Of a stretch of 64,000 bases of DNA, positions 7,844 to 16,649 are shown piece after piece; positions within the stretch are counted from its first letter, which is position 1; each line of letters begins with the position of its first letter. A model generated the notes under the pieces. It was not told the DNA's origin. It did no database searches and saw nothing but the letters and a program-made list of their open reading frames with translations. Source of the DNA: Archangium violaceum (lineage in GTDB: Bacteria; Myxococcota; Myxococcia; Myxococcales; Myxococcaceae). A program made the translations under genes and the position numbers. Where the stretch lies: NCBI RefSeq assembly GCF_016887565.1, contig NZ_CP069396.1, forward strand, positions 1 through 64,000, written 5' to 3'.

Positions 7844-8308
7844 GTGGCGCTCCTCGGCAAAAAAGAAGAGAAGACCAACGTACCGCTTCTAGGCATAGGC
7901 GGCAGACGGGAGGATGAATCGGTGGCAACGCGTCCGGGTGAGGTTCACACGCTGCTGGGCAAGGGCAGTGAGTTCGAGGGGAAGCTCACCTTCGAAGGGC
8001 AGGTCCGCATCGACGGCAAGTTCAACGGGCAGATCTTCACCAAGGACGTGCTCGTCATCGGTGATGGGGCCCGCGTGCAGGCGGAAATCAATGCCGGCAC
8101 CGTCATCATCAACGGCACGGTGGAGGGCAACGTGCGCGCCACGCAGCTGGTGGAGCTGCACGCCCCGGCGCGCGTGAAGGGCAACGTGGAGACGCCCGCG
8201 CTCACCATGGACCGCGGTGTCATCTTCGAGGGCACCAGCAAGATGGAGAACCTCGGGGGCAAGGGCGGCAACCCGCCGCCTCCCGGTGGTGGTGAGGGCA
8301 AGAAGTAG
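7844..8308 (+). CDS. bacM: Bactofilin (BacM-type)
   Basis: Bactofilins polymerise into nucleotide-independent filaments built from a right-handed beta-helix. The 154-residue product has the central DUF583 core (about 30-130) of short alternating hydrophobic and Gly repeats: FEGKLTFEGQVRIDGKFNGQI, TKDVLVIGDGARVQAEI, AGTVIINGTVEGNV. Flexible ends are Lys-rich at the N-terminus and Gly/Pro-rich at the C-terminus. In Myxococcus the homologous bacM follows parAB and affects cell shape. The start is a GTG 3 bases after parB. The stop overlaps the start of the next gene by one base, so parB, bacM and the lipoprotein probably share a transcript. Confidence 0.93.
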   Translation: MALLGKKEEKTNVPLLGIGGRREDESVATRPGEVHTLLGKGSEFEGKLTFEGQVRIDGKFNGQIFTKDVLVIGDGARVQAEINAGTVIINGTVEGNVRATQLVELHAPARVKGNVETPALTMDRGVIFEGTSKMENLGGKGGNPPPPGGGEGKK

Positions 8309-8880
8309 TGAGCCGCGCCGGGCGCCCGCATGTCCGCGCCACCCTGGTGGCGCTCGCCGTGTTGGCGTCCGGCTGCGACGGTTGCAAGGAGCGGCGCGCC
8401 GAGGAGGAGGTGCCGCTCGCCATTGCGGACGAGCCGGCGCCGGAGGACACGCCGGTGGTGCCGCGCCGGGTGGGAGTGAAGGTGCCCATGCCGCCGGGCT
8501 GGTCCGCCCAGGTGGCGCAGGATGGCAGCTTCCAGTTCGGCCCCCCGGGCCACCCGGTGTTGCGCGTGGACCTGCGTCCCGGACAGGCCTCGGCGCTGCC
8601 CTCGCCGGAGTCACTCGTGCAGTCGCTGGAGGAGTCCTTCCGGGGCTTCGAGCGCTCGCTGGACCAGGAGGAGGGCGGCACGGACTTCACGCTCGTCCGG
8701 GTGACGCTCGCGCCGAAGCTGTCGGACGGAGGCATGGGGGCGGAGTACCCGGCGCTCTTCGGTGCGCGGCGTGTGCAGGATGACCTGTTCCTGTGCGCCA
8801 CCTTCCCCGGAGTCACCGCCGACGAGGTGCGCCAGGCCGGCGAGGCCTGCCGGGGCATCGAGTTCCAACAGCCGCGCTGA
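8308..8880 (+). CDS. Predicted lipoprotein of unknown function
   Basis: A 190-residue protein with a lipoprotein signal: hydrophobic TLVALAVLA followed by lipobox VLASGC, giving lipidation at Cys23. The mature part carries a short charged linker and a compact domain that begins VPMPPGWSAQVAQDGSFQF, a pattern seen in proteins of the PsbP/LpqN-like fold, where an amphipathic strand set follows a PxGW motif; this match is only a resemblance. It starts with a GTG that overlaps the bacM stop by one base, so it is translationally coupled to the cytoskeleton gene. No family name is assigned. Confidence 0.8.
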   Translation: MSRAGRPHVRATLVALAVLASGCDGCKERRAEEEVPLAIADEPAPEDTPVVPRRVGVKVPMPPGWSAQVAQDGSFQFGPPGHPVLRVDLRPGQASALPSPESLVQSLEESFRGFERSLDQEEGGTDFTLVRVTLAPKLSDGGMGAEYPALFGARRVQDDLFLCATFPGVTADEVRQAGEACRGIEFQQPR

Positions 8881-9292
8881 GTCCCCGGGGCCCGCAAGAC
8901 ATCGGGCGCCACACTCCGAGGGCCCGTCTTCCCCCGGACTGCGCGCCCGATGAATCCCCCCTTCGGACCCGCCAGCCCACCCTTCCCCCCGGATGGTCGG
9001 CTCGCGGGTACATGTGTGACTGCTGTCGGGCCGGGACTCCCTTTCCACTGGAGTGACGGGCCGTTCTCTTCGGGTCACGTTCACGCCCATGGCTGGGCGA
9101 GGGTTTCGCGCCTGGGTGAATCGTCGCCGGGTCTGTCCGCCTCCGGACGCCGCCTCCGCGGAGTGTCTGATTGAATGTCGGGTGACCTTCGGCTTCGCAA
9201 CGCTTAGAGGCCCAACTTATTCCATTCCGGGTATGAGGTGGCGCTCACACACAGTGCGTGCCCGCGGGAGGGCGCGGGTGGAGGGAGGCCTC
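8881..9292. other. Gene-free gap between convergent genes
   Basis: About 410 bases between the lipoprotein gene and the convergent gntR gene. ORFs here have no ribosome-binding site and give low-complexity Pro/Gly/Arg translations. I see no RNA gene, repeat or strong terminator hairpin. Confidence 0.5.
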
Positions 9293-10027
9293 CTACCCCG
9301 AGTCCCGCTCGCGCCAGAGGCGTCCGAGGACGTGCTCATCGCAGGAGAGGAGCAGGGGCGGCAGTCCCGTCCTCATCGCCGTCCCGTCTCGCTCGTCCAA
9401 CCAGCGACTCATCTGATTCACCCAGTGGCTGACCGCCTTGGGAGCGAGGTGGGGCCACACGAGCTCGGCCATTCCCCAGAAGGCCCGCTCCAGGGACTGG
9501 ACGAGCAGGAAGTGTCCGGGGAGGTCCGCCGCACGGGCCGCCCGCCGGAGCAGCTCGAATTCCAGCGCGACCCAACGCCTGTCGCCCTCGTCCCGTCGAG
9601 CGCCATCCTCCAGCCAGAAACAGGTCTCATCGAGCGGCTCACGGTGCTCCTCGGACACGTGCTCGCAGCAGCGCACCAGCAGCTCGACCGTCGTCTGCCG
9701 CTTGAGCTCGAAGTACCCCGCTAGCAGGCGCTGCCTTCCGGGTCGCGCGAGTGCCTCGGTATGAAGCGCCACGCTCAGGCTCTCGAGCGTCACGGCGCGC
9801 TCCAGTGCCACCGCACGTGCTTGTCGTCCCTGTCTCCGCACGACCAGGCCGCGCGCGGCCAGCCGCAGCAGCGCCTCCCGGATCGTCCCCCGCGCCACGC
9901 CGAATTGCCGCGCGAGCAGTCGCTCCGAAGGAAGAGTCCCGGTCTTGGGGTGTGCGCCTCTCGCAACCATGACCTCGAGCTCTTCCTCGATGTGCTCGAC
10001 GAGCTTCGTCCGCTCCCACCGCTCCAT
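9293..10027 (-). CDS. GntR/FadR-type transcriptional regulator
   Basis: The N-terminal winged helix-turn-helix is typical of GntR proteins: TLPSERLLARQFGVARGTIREALLRLAARGLVVRRQG at about 30-66, with the conserved (L)PSER and RGTIREAL segments. The remaining 170 residues are helical, with a DETCFWLED...WVALEFELLRRAA block, consistent with an FCD/FadR-type effector domain. Metal-binding His residues expected for FCD are not obvious. It stands alone, with egtD-egtB upstream in the same orientation but separated by about 320 bases. The 61-bp palindrome at 10193 lies in its upstream region and could be its operator, which is inference only. Confidence 0.85.
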   Translation of the reverse strand: MERWERTKLVEHIEEELEVMVARGAHPKTGTLPSERLLARQFGVARGTIREALLRLAARGLVVRRQGRQARAVALERAVTLESLSVALHTEALARPGRQRLLAGYFELKRQTTVELLVRCCEHVSEEHREPLDETCFWLEDGARRDEGDRRWVALEFELLRRAARAADLPGHFLLVQSLERAFWGMAELVWPHLAPKAVSHWVNQMSRWLDERDGTAMRTGLPPLLLSCDEHVLGRLWRERDSG

Positions 10028-10192
10028 TCAGTTCCTCCTCACCGCGGGGAGACTGACGTTGCAGCAGGCGGGCCAGACATCCAGGAGGCGCGGTTGCCTC
10101 TCCGGCTGTCCGGGGTGGGCGGCGTTCGGTGATTCCAGGATGCGGATGTCCGTCCAGCTTCGAGACAGCGTGCCCCGGATTCGAGGACCCCG

Positions 10193-10253
10193 CCGGGCGC
10201 GCGCGGCGCGAACTGGTCCGACCATCGGACCAGTTGCGGGAAAACGCGCCCGG
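10193..10253. repeat. 61-bp nested palindrome, copy 1
   Basis: Inner arms AACTGGTCCGA (10211-10221) and TCGGACCAGTT (10225-10235) are perfectly complementary around a 3-bp spacer. Outer arms CCGGGCGCG (10193-10201) and CGCGCCCGG (10245-10253) are also perfectly complementary. Copies 2 and 3 at 20769 and 28738 have the same total length and centre. This copy lies in the roughly 320-bp gap between egtD and gntR, which holds nothing else I can identify. Confidence 0.9.
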
Positions 10254-10346
10254 AGGGTCCCCCTATCGGAGCTGGCTCGGAGCCGCGCGCGCTACGGCCG
10301 TGCCACCAGGGCGACTCGCGTGGGTAACACGTGAGGCGCGGGGAGC

Positions 10347-11357
10347 TCAGCGCTTGAGGGCCAGCGAGAGCGCGAAGTCCCCCGCCGCGTCCGTCCAGCG
10401 CTCCACCAGCCGCAGCCCCGCTCGAGCCAGCTCCTCCTCCACCTGCTCCAGACGGAACTTGCAGCTCACCTCCGTGCGCAGCACCTCGCCCTCGGCGAAG
10501 TTCACGTACCTCTCCAGCACCGGGAGCCGCACCGTCTGCGCCCTCGTGGAGATGAGCCGCATCTCCACCCAGCCATTCTCCTCGTCGAAGGGCGCCAGGT
10601 GCTCGAAGGTCTCTGGCTCGAAGTCCGCCCCCAGCTCGCGGTTGAGCACCTTCAGCACGTTGCGGTTGAACTCCGCCGTCACCCCCGCGCTGTCGTTGTA
10701 CGCCGCGAACAGCCGCTCGCGGTCCTTGAGCAGATCCGTCCCCAACAGCAGCCCCTCACCCGGCTCCAGTCCCTCGGCCAGCTCCGCGTAGAAGCGCGCG
10801 CGCTCCGCCGGCTTCAGGTTGCCGATGGTTCCCCCGAGGAAGGCCACCAGCCTCCGGCCTCCCGTCGGCAGCCGCCCCAGGTGCCGCTCGAAGTCCCCCA
10901 CCACCGCGTGCACGTACAGCCCCGGGTACTCGCCCGCCACCGTTTGCGCCGCCTGTCTCAGGAAGGTCTCGCTCACGTCGAAGGGCACGAAGCGCCGGAG
11001 CGTCCCCGCCCTCCTCATCGCGTTGAGCAGCAGCCGCGTCTTCTCGCTGCTCCCGCTGCCCAGCTCCATCAGCGTGTCCGCCCCGCTCGCCCGGGCGATG
11101 TCTCCGGCGTGCGCCAGCAGGATCTCCCGCTCGCGCCGCGTGGGGTAGTACTCCGGCAGCCGCGTAATCTCGTCGAAGAGCTGGCTGCCGCGCTCGTCAT
11201 AGAGCCACTTGGGTGACAGCTCCTTGGGCCGGCCCTCCTCGCACAGCCCCGCCAGCACCTCCAGGTGCAGCGCCCGCCGCGCGTCCCCCGGCCGCACGTG
11301 TACCTCCACCCGTACCGGTGAGCGCTCCAGCCCCCACCCCGTCCACGCCATCTCCAT
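10347..11357 (-). CDS. egtD: L-histidine N-alpha-methyltransferase EgtD
   Basis: EgtD makes hercynine by trimethylating the alpha-amino group of histidine with three SAM molecules, the first step of ergothioneine synthesis. The 336-residue protein shows the family features: ELSPKWLYDERGSQLFDEITRLPEYYPTRRE (about 46-76), the SAM motif LMELGSGSSEKTRLLL (about 96-111), VPFDVSETFL, a FLGGTIGN loop, LLGTDLLKD, and the distal YNDSAGVTAEFNRNVLKVLNRELGADF stretch that lines the histidine site. Its ATG begins 3 bases after the egtB stop, so the two are coupled. Ergothioneine is a cytoplasmic thiol antioxidant. Confidence 0.95.
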   Translation of the reverse strand: MEMAWTGWGLERSPVRVEVHVRPGDARRALHLEVLAGLCEEGRPKELSPKWLYDERGSQLFDEITRLPEYYPTRREREILLAHAGDIARASGADTLMELGSGSSEKTRLLLNAMRRAGTLRRFVPFDVSETFLRQAAQTVAGEYPGLYVHAVVGDFERHLGRLPTGGRRLVAFLGGTIGNLKPAERARFYAELAEGLEPGEGLLLGTDLLKDRERLFAAYNDSAGVTAEFNRNVLKVLNRELGADFEPETFEHLAPFDEENGWVEMRLISTRAQTVRLPVLERYVNFAEGEVLRTEVSCKFRLEQVEEELARAGLRLVERWTDAAGDFALSLALKR

Positions 11358-11360
11358 GTC

Positions 11361-12695
11361 TCACCTCGCGCTTCGCGCGCACCGGAAGCCGGCGAATATC
11401 TGTCGCCGGATGGGGTAGTCCCAATTGCGGAAGCTGTTGCGCACGGCCACGGGGGCACTCGCCCAGGCTCCGCCTCTCAGGACCCGGTAGTCCGTCCCGA
11501 AGAACACCTCTGAATATTCACGGTAGGGAAAGGCGCGGAACCCCGCGTAGCCGTCGAACGTGCTCGAGGTCCATTCCCAGACATCGCCCAGCAATCCCCA
11601 GACACCGTCCGCGCTCTGTCCCGCCGGGTAGCTGCCCACCGGCGAGGGGCCCCAGGTGTCTCCCCCGAGGTTGGCGTGCCCCTCCGTGGGCGGTGTCTCG
11701 CCCCAGGGGTAGGTGCGCGGCCGCCCGTCCGAGCCCACCGCGGCCTTCTCCCACTCGGCCTCCGTCGGCAGCCGCTTGCCGGCCCAGCGCGCGTAGGCGT
11801 CCGCCTCGTACCAGGACACGTGCTGCACGGGCTCGTCCCGGGGCAGCGGCTCCACGTGGCCGAAGCGCCGCCGCAGCCACGTGCCGTCCTCCTGCGGCAG
11901 CCAGAAGAGCGGGTGGCGGATGCCCTCGGCGGCAATCCACTCGAAGCCCTTCGGCTCCCACCAACGCGCGTCCTCGTAGCCCCCGGACTCGACGAAGACG
12001 AGGTAGTCCCCGTTGGTGACGGGGTGCGAGTCCATGAGGAAGTCCGCCACGTCCACCACGTGCGCGGGGCGCTCGTTGTCGTAGGCCCACGGCCCGTCGC
12101 TGCCCAGGCGCACCGGGCCTCCGGGGATGAAGACCTCGTACTGCGCGGCGCGGCCGGGGCTCGGGCGGGGCCGCGCGGCGGGCCGGTACTCGTGGCTCGT
12201 CATGAGCTGCAGCGTGGCCGCGAGCGTCTCCAGGTGCTGTTGCTCGTGCTGGGCCACCATGCCGAAGACGAAGCCCCCGCGCAGCAGCGGCAGCTCCGAG
12301 TCCTCGGGCAGCCGCTGGAGCCAGTCGAGCGAGGCCTCGCGCACGCGCGCGGCGTAGGCGAAGGCCCGCTCGGGCGTGAGCAGCGGCAGCTGGGCGCGCG
12401 TGGCGCGCGGGTTGCGGAAGGCGTCGTAGAGGGCATCGAAGGCCGCGTCGGTGAGGGCCGGGGCGCCGAGCGCGCGCAACAGCCACTGCTCCTCCTGGTT
12501 GGCCACGTGCGCCACGTCCCAGACGATGGGGGACATGAGGGGCGAGTGCTGGCGGGTGAGGGCGTCCTCGGGCAGGCCCTCGAGCATCCGCAGCATGCGC
12601 GCGCGTGCCGCGGAGAGCTCCGCGAGTGCCAGGCTCTTCCAGGGACGAGGCTCCTGCTGGCCCGCGTCCCGACGGGCCTCGAGGGTTCTCCGCAT
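11361..12695 (-). CDS. egtB: Ergothioneine biosynthesis sulfoxide synthase EgtB
   Basis: EgtB is the non-haem iron enzyme that uses O2 to join hercynine to a thiol substrate (gamma-glutamylcysteine or cysteine). Numbered from the ATG at 12695 it has an N-terminal DinB-like bundle whose iron ligands are predicted as His63 (WDVAHVANQEEQW), His150 and His154 (HEQQHLET), and a C-terminal formylglycine-generating-enzyme-like domain with RLPTEAEWEKAA, GDVWEWTSSTFDGY and VLRGGAWAS...NFR-type ending. At 444 residues it has the normal length. The reading frame stays open further upstream, but the extension is low-complexity Pro/Arg/Ser, so the ATG was preferred. egtA, egtC and egtE are not in the window. 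Confidence 0.93.
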   Translation of the reverse strand: MRRTLEARRDAGQQEPRPWKSLALAELSAARARMLRMLEGLPEDALTRQHSPLMSPIVWDVAHVANQEEQWLLRALGAPALTDAAFDALYDAFRNPRATRAQLPLLTPERAFAYAARVREASLDWLQRLPEDSELPLLRGGFVFGMVAQHEQQHLETLAATLQLMTSHEYRPAARPRPSPGRAAQYEVFIPGGPVRLGSDGPWAYDNERPAHVVDVADFLMDSHPVTNGDYLVFVESGGYEDARWWEPKGFEWIAAEGIRHPLFWLPQEDGTWLRRRFGHVEPLPRDEPVQHVSWYEADAYARWAGKRLPTEAEWEKAAVGSDGRPRTYPWGETPPTEGHANLGGDTWGPSPVGSYPAGQSADGVWGLLGDVWEWTSSTFDGYAGFRAFPYREYSEVFFGTDYRVLRGGAWASAPVAVRNSFRNWDYPIRRQIFAGFRCARSAR

Positions 12696-12873
12696 GGTGA
12701 CGCGCAAGCTAGGGAGCGACCCGCCCCGTGGGGAGCCTCCCCGTCCCCGCGCGCGAGCCGCCCGTGAGACAGCGCACGTCCCGGACGGGGGCGGCGCCCG
12801 GTGGACGGGACGGGCGCGTGCCCTCGCGTTGGCACACGGGGTTGCGCTGTCCGGAGGCGGACGGCGCGGCGGC

Positions 12874-14628
12874 TCAGGGCGTTGGCTCGACGACCCTCGC
12901 ACTGCCCCCACCGCGGCGCCGGGGCTCGGCGGCGGCGGTGACGGTGCCATCGGCGTTGAAGCGGATGGCGGTGAGCGCGCCAATGGGGCCCACGTCGGTG
13001 AACCCATGGCCGAGCGCGCCGAGCGCGGCGGCCTCGGGCGAGGCGATGAACTCGGGCTCGGCCTGGCTCTTGTGGTCGGGCGAGTTGCGCTGGGACACGC
13101 GCGGCGCCGCGAGCGCCTCGGCGATGGGCATGCCGAAGTCCAGGTGGTTGAGGAGCGTCTGGCCCACGGTGGTGATGATGGTGGCGCCGCCGGGGCTGCC
13201 GAGCGCGAGCACGGGCGCGCCGTCCTTGAGGACGATGAGCGGGCTCATGCTGCTGCGGGGCCGCTTGCCGGGCGCGGGCGCGTTGGGGTGGGGCGCGTCC
13301 ACGGTGGGCGGAAGGTCGAAGTCCGTCACCTCGTTGTTGAGGAGGAAGCCGTAGCCGGGGACGACCATGCCGTTGCCGCCCTCGCTCTCGATGGTGCAGG
13401 TGTACGCGACGACGTTGCCCGCGGCGTCCGAGGTGGTCAGGTGCGTGGTCTCCTTGTGCTCGGTGTCGAAGGGGAGGGGGTCGCCGGGAGCGGCGGCGGA
13501 GGTGGAGGCCCGGGACACGTTCAGCGCCGGGCGCCGCCGGGTGGCGTAGTCGGGCGACACGAGGCCGGCCGCGGGCACGCGGGTGAAGGTGGGGTCTCCG
13601 AGGAAGGCATTGCGGTCGGCGAAGGCCAGGCGCGAGGCCTCCAGGTAGCGGTGGAGGAAGTCGGCGCGGGACATGGAGGCCGGTGAGTAGGCCTCGAGCA
13701 GGTTGAAGGTGAGGGCGAGCGTGAGGCTGCCGCTGCTGGGGGCGCCCATGCCCTGGAAGGTGTAGCCGCGGTAGGTGCTCGTCACCGGAGGGCGGACGAG
13801 GGCCTCGTAGCTCGCGAGGTCCTCCAGCCGCATCACGCCGGGGCGCACGGGGCGCGAGGCCCCCGGGGTGACGGGCGGCGCGGTGACGGTGGCGACGATG
13901 GCCCGGGCGATCTCCCCCCGGTAGAAGACGGGGACACCGTCCCGGGCGACGAGCCTGTACGTCTTCGCCAGGCCCGGGTTCTTGAAGGTGGAGCCGACGG
14001 GCCAGGGCTCGCCATCGGGGCCGAGGAAGAGGGCGGCGGTGCTGGTGAAGTCGCGGAAGCGCGGGACGTTGTGGCGCGTCTGCTCGAAGAAGGTGGGGTC
14101 GACGTCGAAGCCGTGCTCGGCGACGCGGATGGCGGGCTGGAGGACGTCGGCGAGCGAGCGGGTGCCGAAGCGGCGCAGGGCCTCGTCCCAGCCCCGCAGC
14201 GTGCCGGGGACGCCGACGGACAGGCCGCTGGTGACGAGCTCGTCGAAGGGGATGGGGGCGCCGTTCTCGTAGAGGCGCGAGCGCTCGAGGGCCTGGGGTG
14301 CCGTCTCGCGGTGGTCCACGGTGAGGACGCGCCGGTCCCGGGCGAGGTAGATGACCATGAAGCCGCCGCCGCCGATGCCACAGGAGTAGGGGTCGGTGAC
14401 GCCGAGCACGCTGGCGGCGGCCACGGCGGCGTCGACGGCATTGCCTCCGGAGGCGAGCACCTCGATGGCGGCGGAGGTGGCGCGCTCGTCGACGGTGGCG
14501 GCGGCGCCACCGCGGCCGGTGGCGGTGGGGGAGGGGGCGGGGGCGGGCGTCGGTTTGAGCGCCGGAGCGGTGGCGCAACCGAGACCCAGACACAGCGCGG
14601 CACTGGCGGAGAAGAGGCGGCTTCGCAT
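12874..14628 (-). CDS. ggt: Gamma-glutamyltranspeptidase, lipoprotein form
   Basis: GGT cleaves gamma-glutamyl bonds (for example of glutathione) outside the cytoplasm, after autocleavage into two subunits. The start used gives MRSRLFSASAALCLGLGC, a lipoprotein signal with Cys18. The large-subunit part runs from VDERATSAAIEVLASGGNAVDAAVA. The small subunit would start at the nucleophile Thr394 in TTHLTTSDAAGNVVAYT, followed by NNEVTDF and PRSSMSPLIV, which forms the oxyanion region, and the Gly-rich SPGGATIITTV. At 584 residues it is full length. It is placed after egtBD in the same orientation; release or use of gamma-glutamyl thiols would fit, but a functional link is inference. Confidence 0.93.
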   Translation of the reverse strand: MRSRLFSASAALCLGLGCATAPALKPTPAPAPSPTATGRGGAAATVDERATSAAIEVLASGGNAVDAAVAAASVLGVTDPYSCGIGGGGFMVIYLARDRRVLTVDHRETAPQALERSRLYENGAPIPFDELVTSGLSVGVPGTLRGWDEALRRFGTRSLADVLQPAIRVAEHGFDVDPTFFEQTRHNVPRFRDFTSTAALFLGPDGEPWPVGSTFKNPGLAKTYRLVARDGVPVFYRGEIARAIVATVTAPPVTPGASRPVRPGVMRLEDLASYEALVRPPVTSTYRGYTFQGMGAPSSGSLTLALTFNLLEAYSPASMSRADFLHRYLEASRLAFADRNAFLGDPTFTRVPAAGLVSPDYATRRRPALNVSRASTSAAAPGDPLPFDTEHKETTHLTTSDAAGNVVAYTCTIESEGGNGMVVPGYGFLLNNEVTDFDLPPTVDAPHPNAPAPGKRPRSSMSPLIVLKDGAPVLALGSPGGATIITTVGQTLLNHLDFGMPIAEALAAPRVSQRNSPDHKSQAEPEFIASPEAAALGALGHGFTDVGPIGALTAIRFNADGTVTAAAEPRRRGGGSARVVEPTP

Positions 14629-14872
14629 GGGCGGAGCGTACCCGGCGCCGGCCCCGTTCCGAGGTCCGAGAGGAATTCCAGCGACACACGCTCGTGATGG
14701 GGGACGGGTCGGACCGGGGTGCATGCGGATGACGCGCACCGGACACGAGCGGCTCGCGGGTGTTGGATTTCCGGCGGATCGCCTGGGGGGCCGGGTTGTC
14801 GGGCCCGGGCGCGTTCATACGTTGGCCGCCCGTGTCTCTCGGTGCGGAAGCTCCAGACACACCGGGAGACTC

Positions 14873-15415
14873 ATGACGAATCCGGTCTGGCCAGTCCGCG
14901 ACGGCTCGGAAGCGCCGGTGCCGCGCACCCTCGAGAGGGAACCCGAGCCCACGTGGACGGTGGCGCGCGCCTTCGCCCGGTGTGGCTTCTCGGAGGACGA
15001 GTGGTTGGTGCTCGACGGGGCGCCGCTGCGCGTCTTCCTGTACGTGGCCCTGGTGGATGGCCCGGTGCACCCGGCGGAGCGCGAGGCGTGCCGGCGGGTG
15101 CTCGGGGAGGGGCTGCTCTCGCGCAGCCCGCTGGTGGAGCGCGTCTGCCGCGAGGCCCTGTGCCGGCTGGACGCGCCGGGGTGGGACTTCCTCTCGGAGA
15201 GGCCGGACCTGGAGCCGCTGCGCCCGGTGTGCGAGCGCGTGGCGCGGCGGCTGGGGCTCGGCGAGGCCTGGCGCCTACGGCACCTGCTGCTTGACGTGGG
15301 CCGGCGCGTGGCGAGGGCCTCCAGCGGCCTGCTCGGGCGCGTGGGAGGGGTGCGCCGGGAGGAGCGGCGCGCGCTCGGGTGCTTGTCCGAGGCGCTGGGG
15401 TTGCCCGCGCGGTGA
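14873..15415 (+). CDS. TerB-like helical protein
   Basis: A 180-residue soluble protein. The stretch LRVFLYVALVDGPVHPAEREACRRVLGEGL (about 50-80) resembles the first helices of TerB/DUF533-type domains, where an acidic helix pair (VDG...HPAE) forms a metal- or partner-binding site. The C-terminal part, RVARASSGLLGRVGGVRREERRALGCLSEALGL, resembles the last helices of that fold. The ATG follows GGGAGACTC. It is divergent from ggt with about 245 bases between, room for two promoters. Function is unknown; the family assignment is by resemblance only. Confidence 0.65.
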   Translation: MTNPVWPVRDGSEAPVPRTLEREPEPTWTVARAFARCGFSEDEWLVLDGAPLRVFLYVALVDGPVHPAEREACRRVLGEGLLSRSPLVERVCREALCRLDAPGWDFLSERPDLEPLRPVCERVARRLGLGEAWRLRHLLLDVGRRVARASSGLLGRVGGVRREERRALGCLSEALGLPAR

Positions 15416-15436
15416 CGGCGGGCGCGGGCGCGCGGC

Positions 15437-16582
15437 TCAGGTGGGCGACTCGCGCGGCCCGACGTCCCAGGGGCCGCGCGGTTGGGAGTCCTCCAGCTCG
15501 CGCAGCTCCAGGCCCCGCATCACGTCGTCCTGGGTGAGGGTGCCCACGAGGGTGCCGTCGCGGACCACGGGCAGCTGGGGCAGTCGGCGCTGGCCCATCT
15601 CGCGCAGGGCCTCCCAGGCGGTGGACTCGGGGGTGAGGGCGGGCACGGGGAGCGCCACCTCGCGCACCCGCACCTGGGCACGCCGCTGCGGAGGCACCTG
15701 CCGCACGACCGCCAGTGTCACCAGTCCCACCACCGCCCCGAGCTCCACCACCGGCAGGGCGCGCCGCCGCTCGGTCTGCATGCGCGTGGCCACCTCCTCC
15801 AGCGTGGTGTCCGCCTCCACCGAGGCCGTGCGCGGCGTCATCAGCTCGCCCACGCGCACCCGGTTGAGCAGCGACTGCATGAGCACCTCGCGCGACTCCC
15901 CCTCGGCGCCCATGAAGACGAAGAAGGCGATGAAGAGGAGGAGGAAGTTGCCGCTGAGCAGGCCCAGCAGGCCGAAGAGCAGGGCGAAGGCCTTGCCGAC
16001 GAAGCCCGCCAGCCGCGTGGCGCGCACGCGGCCGAGCCGGTTGGACAGCAGGGCGCGCAGCATGCGGCCGCCGTCCATGGGGAAGGCGGGCAGCAGGTTG
16101 AAGAGGCCGAGGAAGACGTTGAGGTAGCCGAGGTAGAAGAAGGCGAAGCGCAGGTTGAAGGAGTGGGCGCCGGCGAGCAGCGCGTACACGGCGAGGAAGA
16201 GGAAGCCCAGCCCGAGACTGGTGGCGGGGCCGGCGAAGGCCATGAGGGCCTCCTGGCGGGGGCCGTCGGGCATGCGGGTGATGCGCGAGACGCCCCCAAT
16301 CATCATCAAGGTGATGTCGGAGACCTGGCCGCCCTTGCGCAGGGCGTAGAGGGAGTGGGCCAGCTCGTGGACGAGGACGGAGAGGAAGAGGGCGACGGCG
16401 AGTCCCAGGCCCCAGAGGAGGGGCGAGCCCATGAGGCGCTCGGGGGGGACGTCGGCGGCGTCGGCGGCGTTGCGGAAGGCCTGCCCGAAGAGCCAGGCGA
16501 GGAAGGGCAGCACCAGGAGGAAGGTGAAGTGCACCCGGATGGGGATTCCCCGCAGGGTGGCGATTTTCAAGGCTGCGCTCAC
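15437..16582 (-). CDS. Site-2 protease family (M50) membrane metallopeptidase with two CBS domains
   Basis: Intramembrane zinc protease of the SpoIVFB/Rv2625c-like group. Numbered from the GTG at 16582 (preceded by GAGGTG), the zinc motif HELAH is at 72-76 within a membrane helix, and the second metal ligand Asp170 lies in NLLPAFPMDGG (162-172). About six hydrophobic helices precede residue 225. After them come two CBS modules, VGELMTPRTASVEAD to about 305 and VPALTPESTAWEALREMGQRRLPQLPVV to about 360, which usually bind adenosine nucleotides and gate activity. The upstream neighbour on the same strand is a CBS-only protein, a pairing that suggests a shared nucleotide-sensing role. The substrate is unknown. 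Confidence 0.93.
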   Translation of the reverse strand: MSAALKIATLRGIPIRVHFTFLLVLPFLAWLFGQAFRNAADAADVPPERLMGSPLLWGLGLAVALFLSVLVHELAHSLYALRKGGQVSDITLMMIGGVSRITRMPDGPRQEALMAFAGPATSLGLGFLFLAVYALLAGAHSFNLRFAFFYLGYLNVFLGLFNLLPAFPMDGGRMLRALLSNRLGRVRATRLAGFVGKAFALLFGLLGLLSGNFLLLFIAFFVFMGAEGESREVLMQSLLNRVRVGELMTPRTASVEADTTLEEVATRMQTERRRALPVVELGAVVGLVTLAVVRQVPPQRRAQVRVREVALPVPALTPESTAWEALREMGQRRLPQLPVVRDGTLVGTLTQDDVMRGLELRELEDSQPRGPWDVGPRESPT

Positions 16583-16649
16583 GTGACACCTCGCTCCGGG
16601 CTCCGGGGCCGAGGTCCACGAGGGCCCCGGCCCCAAGGGCACGTGAGAT

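Noticed and set aside
10211-10224. Copy 1 of the palindrome contains TGGTCCGACCA, like the Escherichia coli FadR operator
   Set aside because: The match depends on the 3-bp spacer, which is different in copies 2 and 3, so the FadR-like core is probably coincidence, even though a GntR gene lies nearby.
12200-15070. Minus-strand ORF of 956 codons spanning egtB and ggt
   Set aside because: Arg/Pro/His-rich shadow frame; the true proteins in the other frame carry full family motifs.
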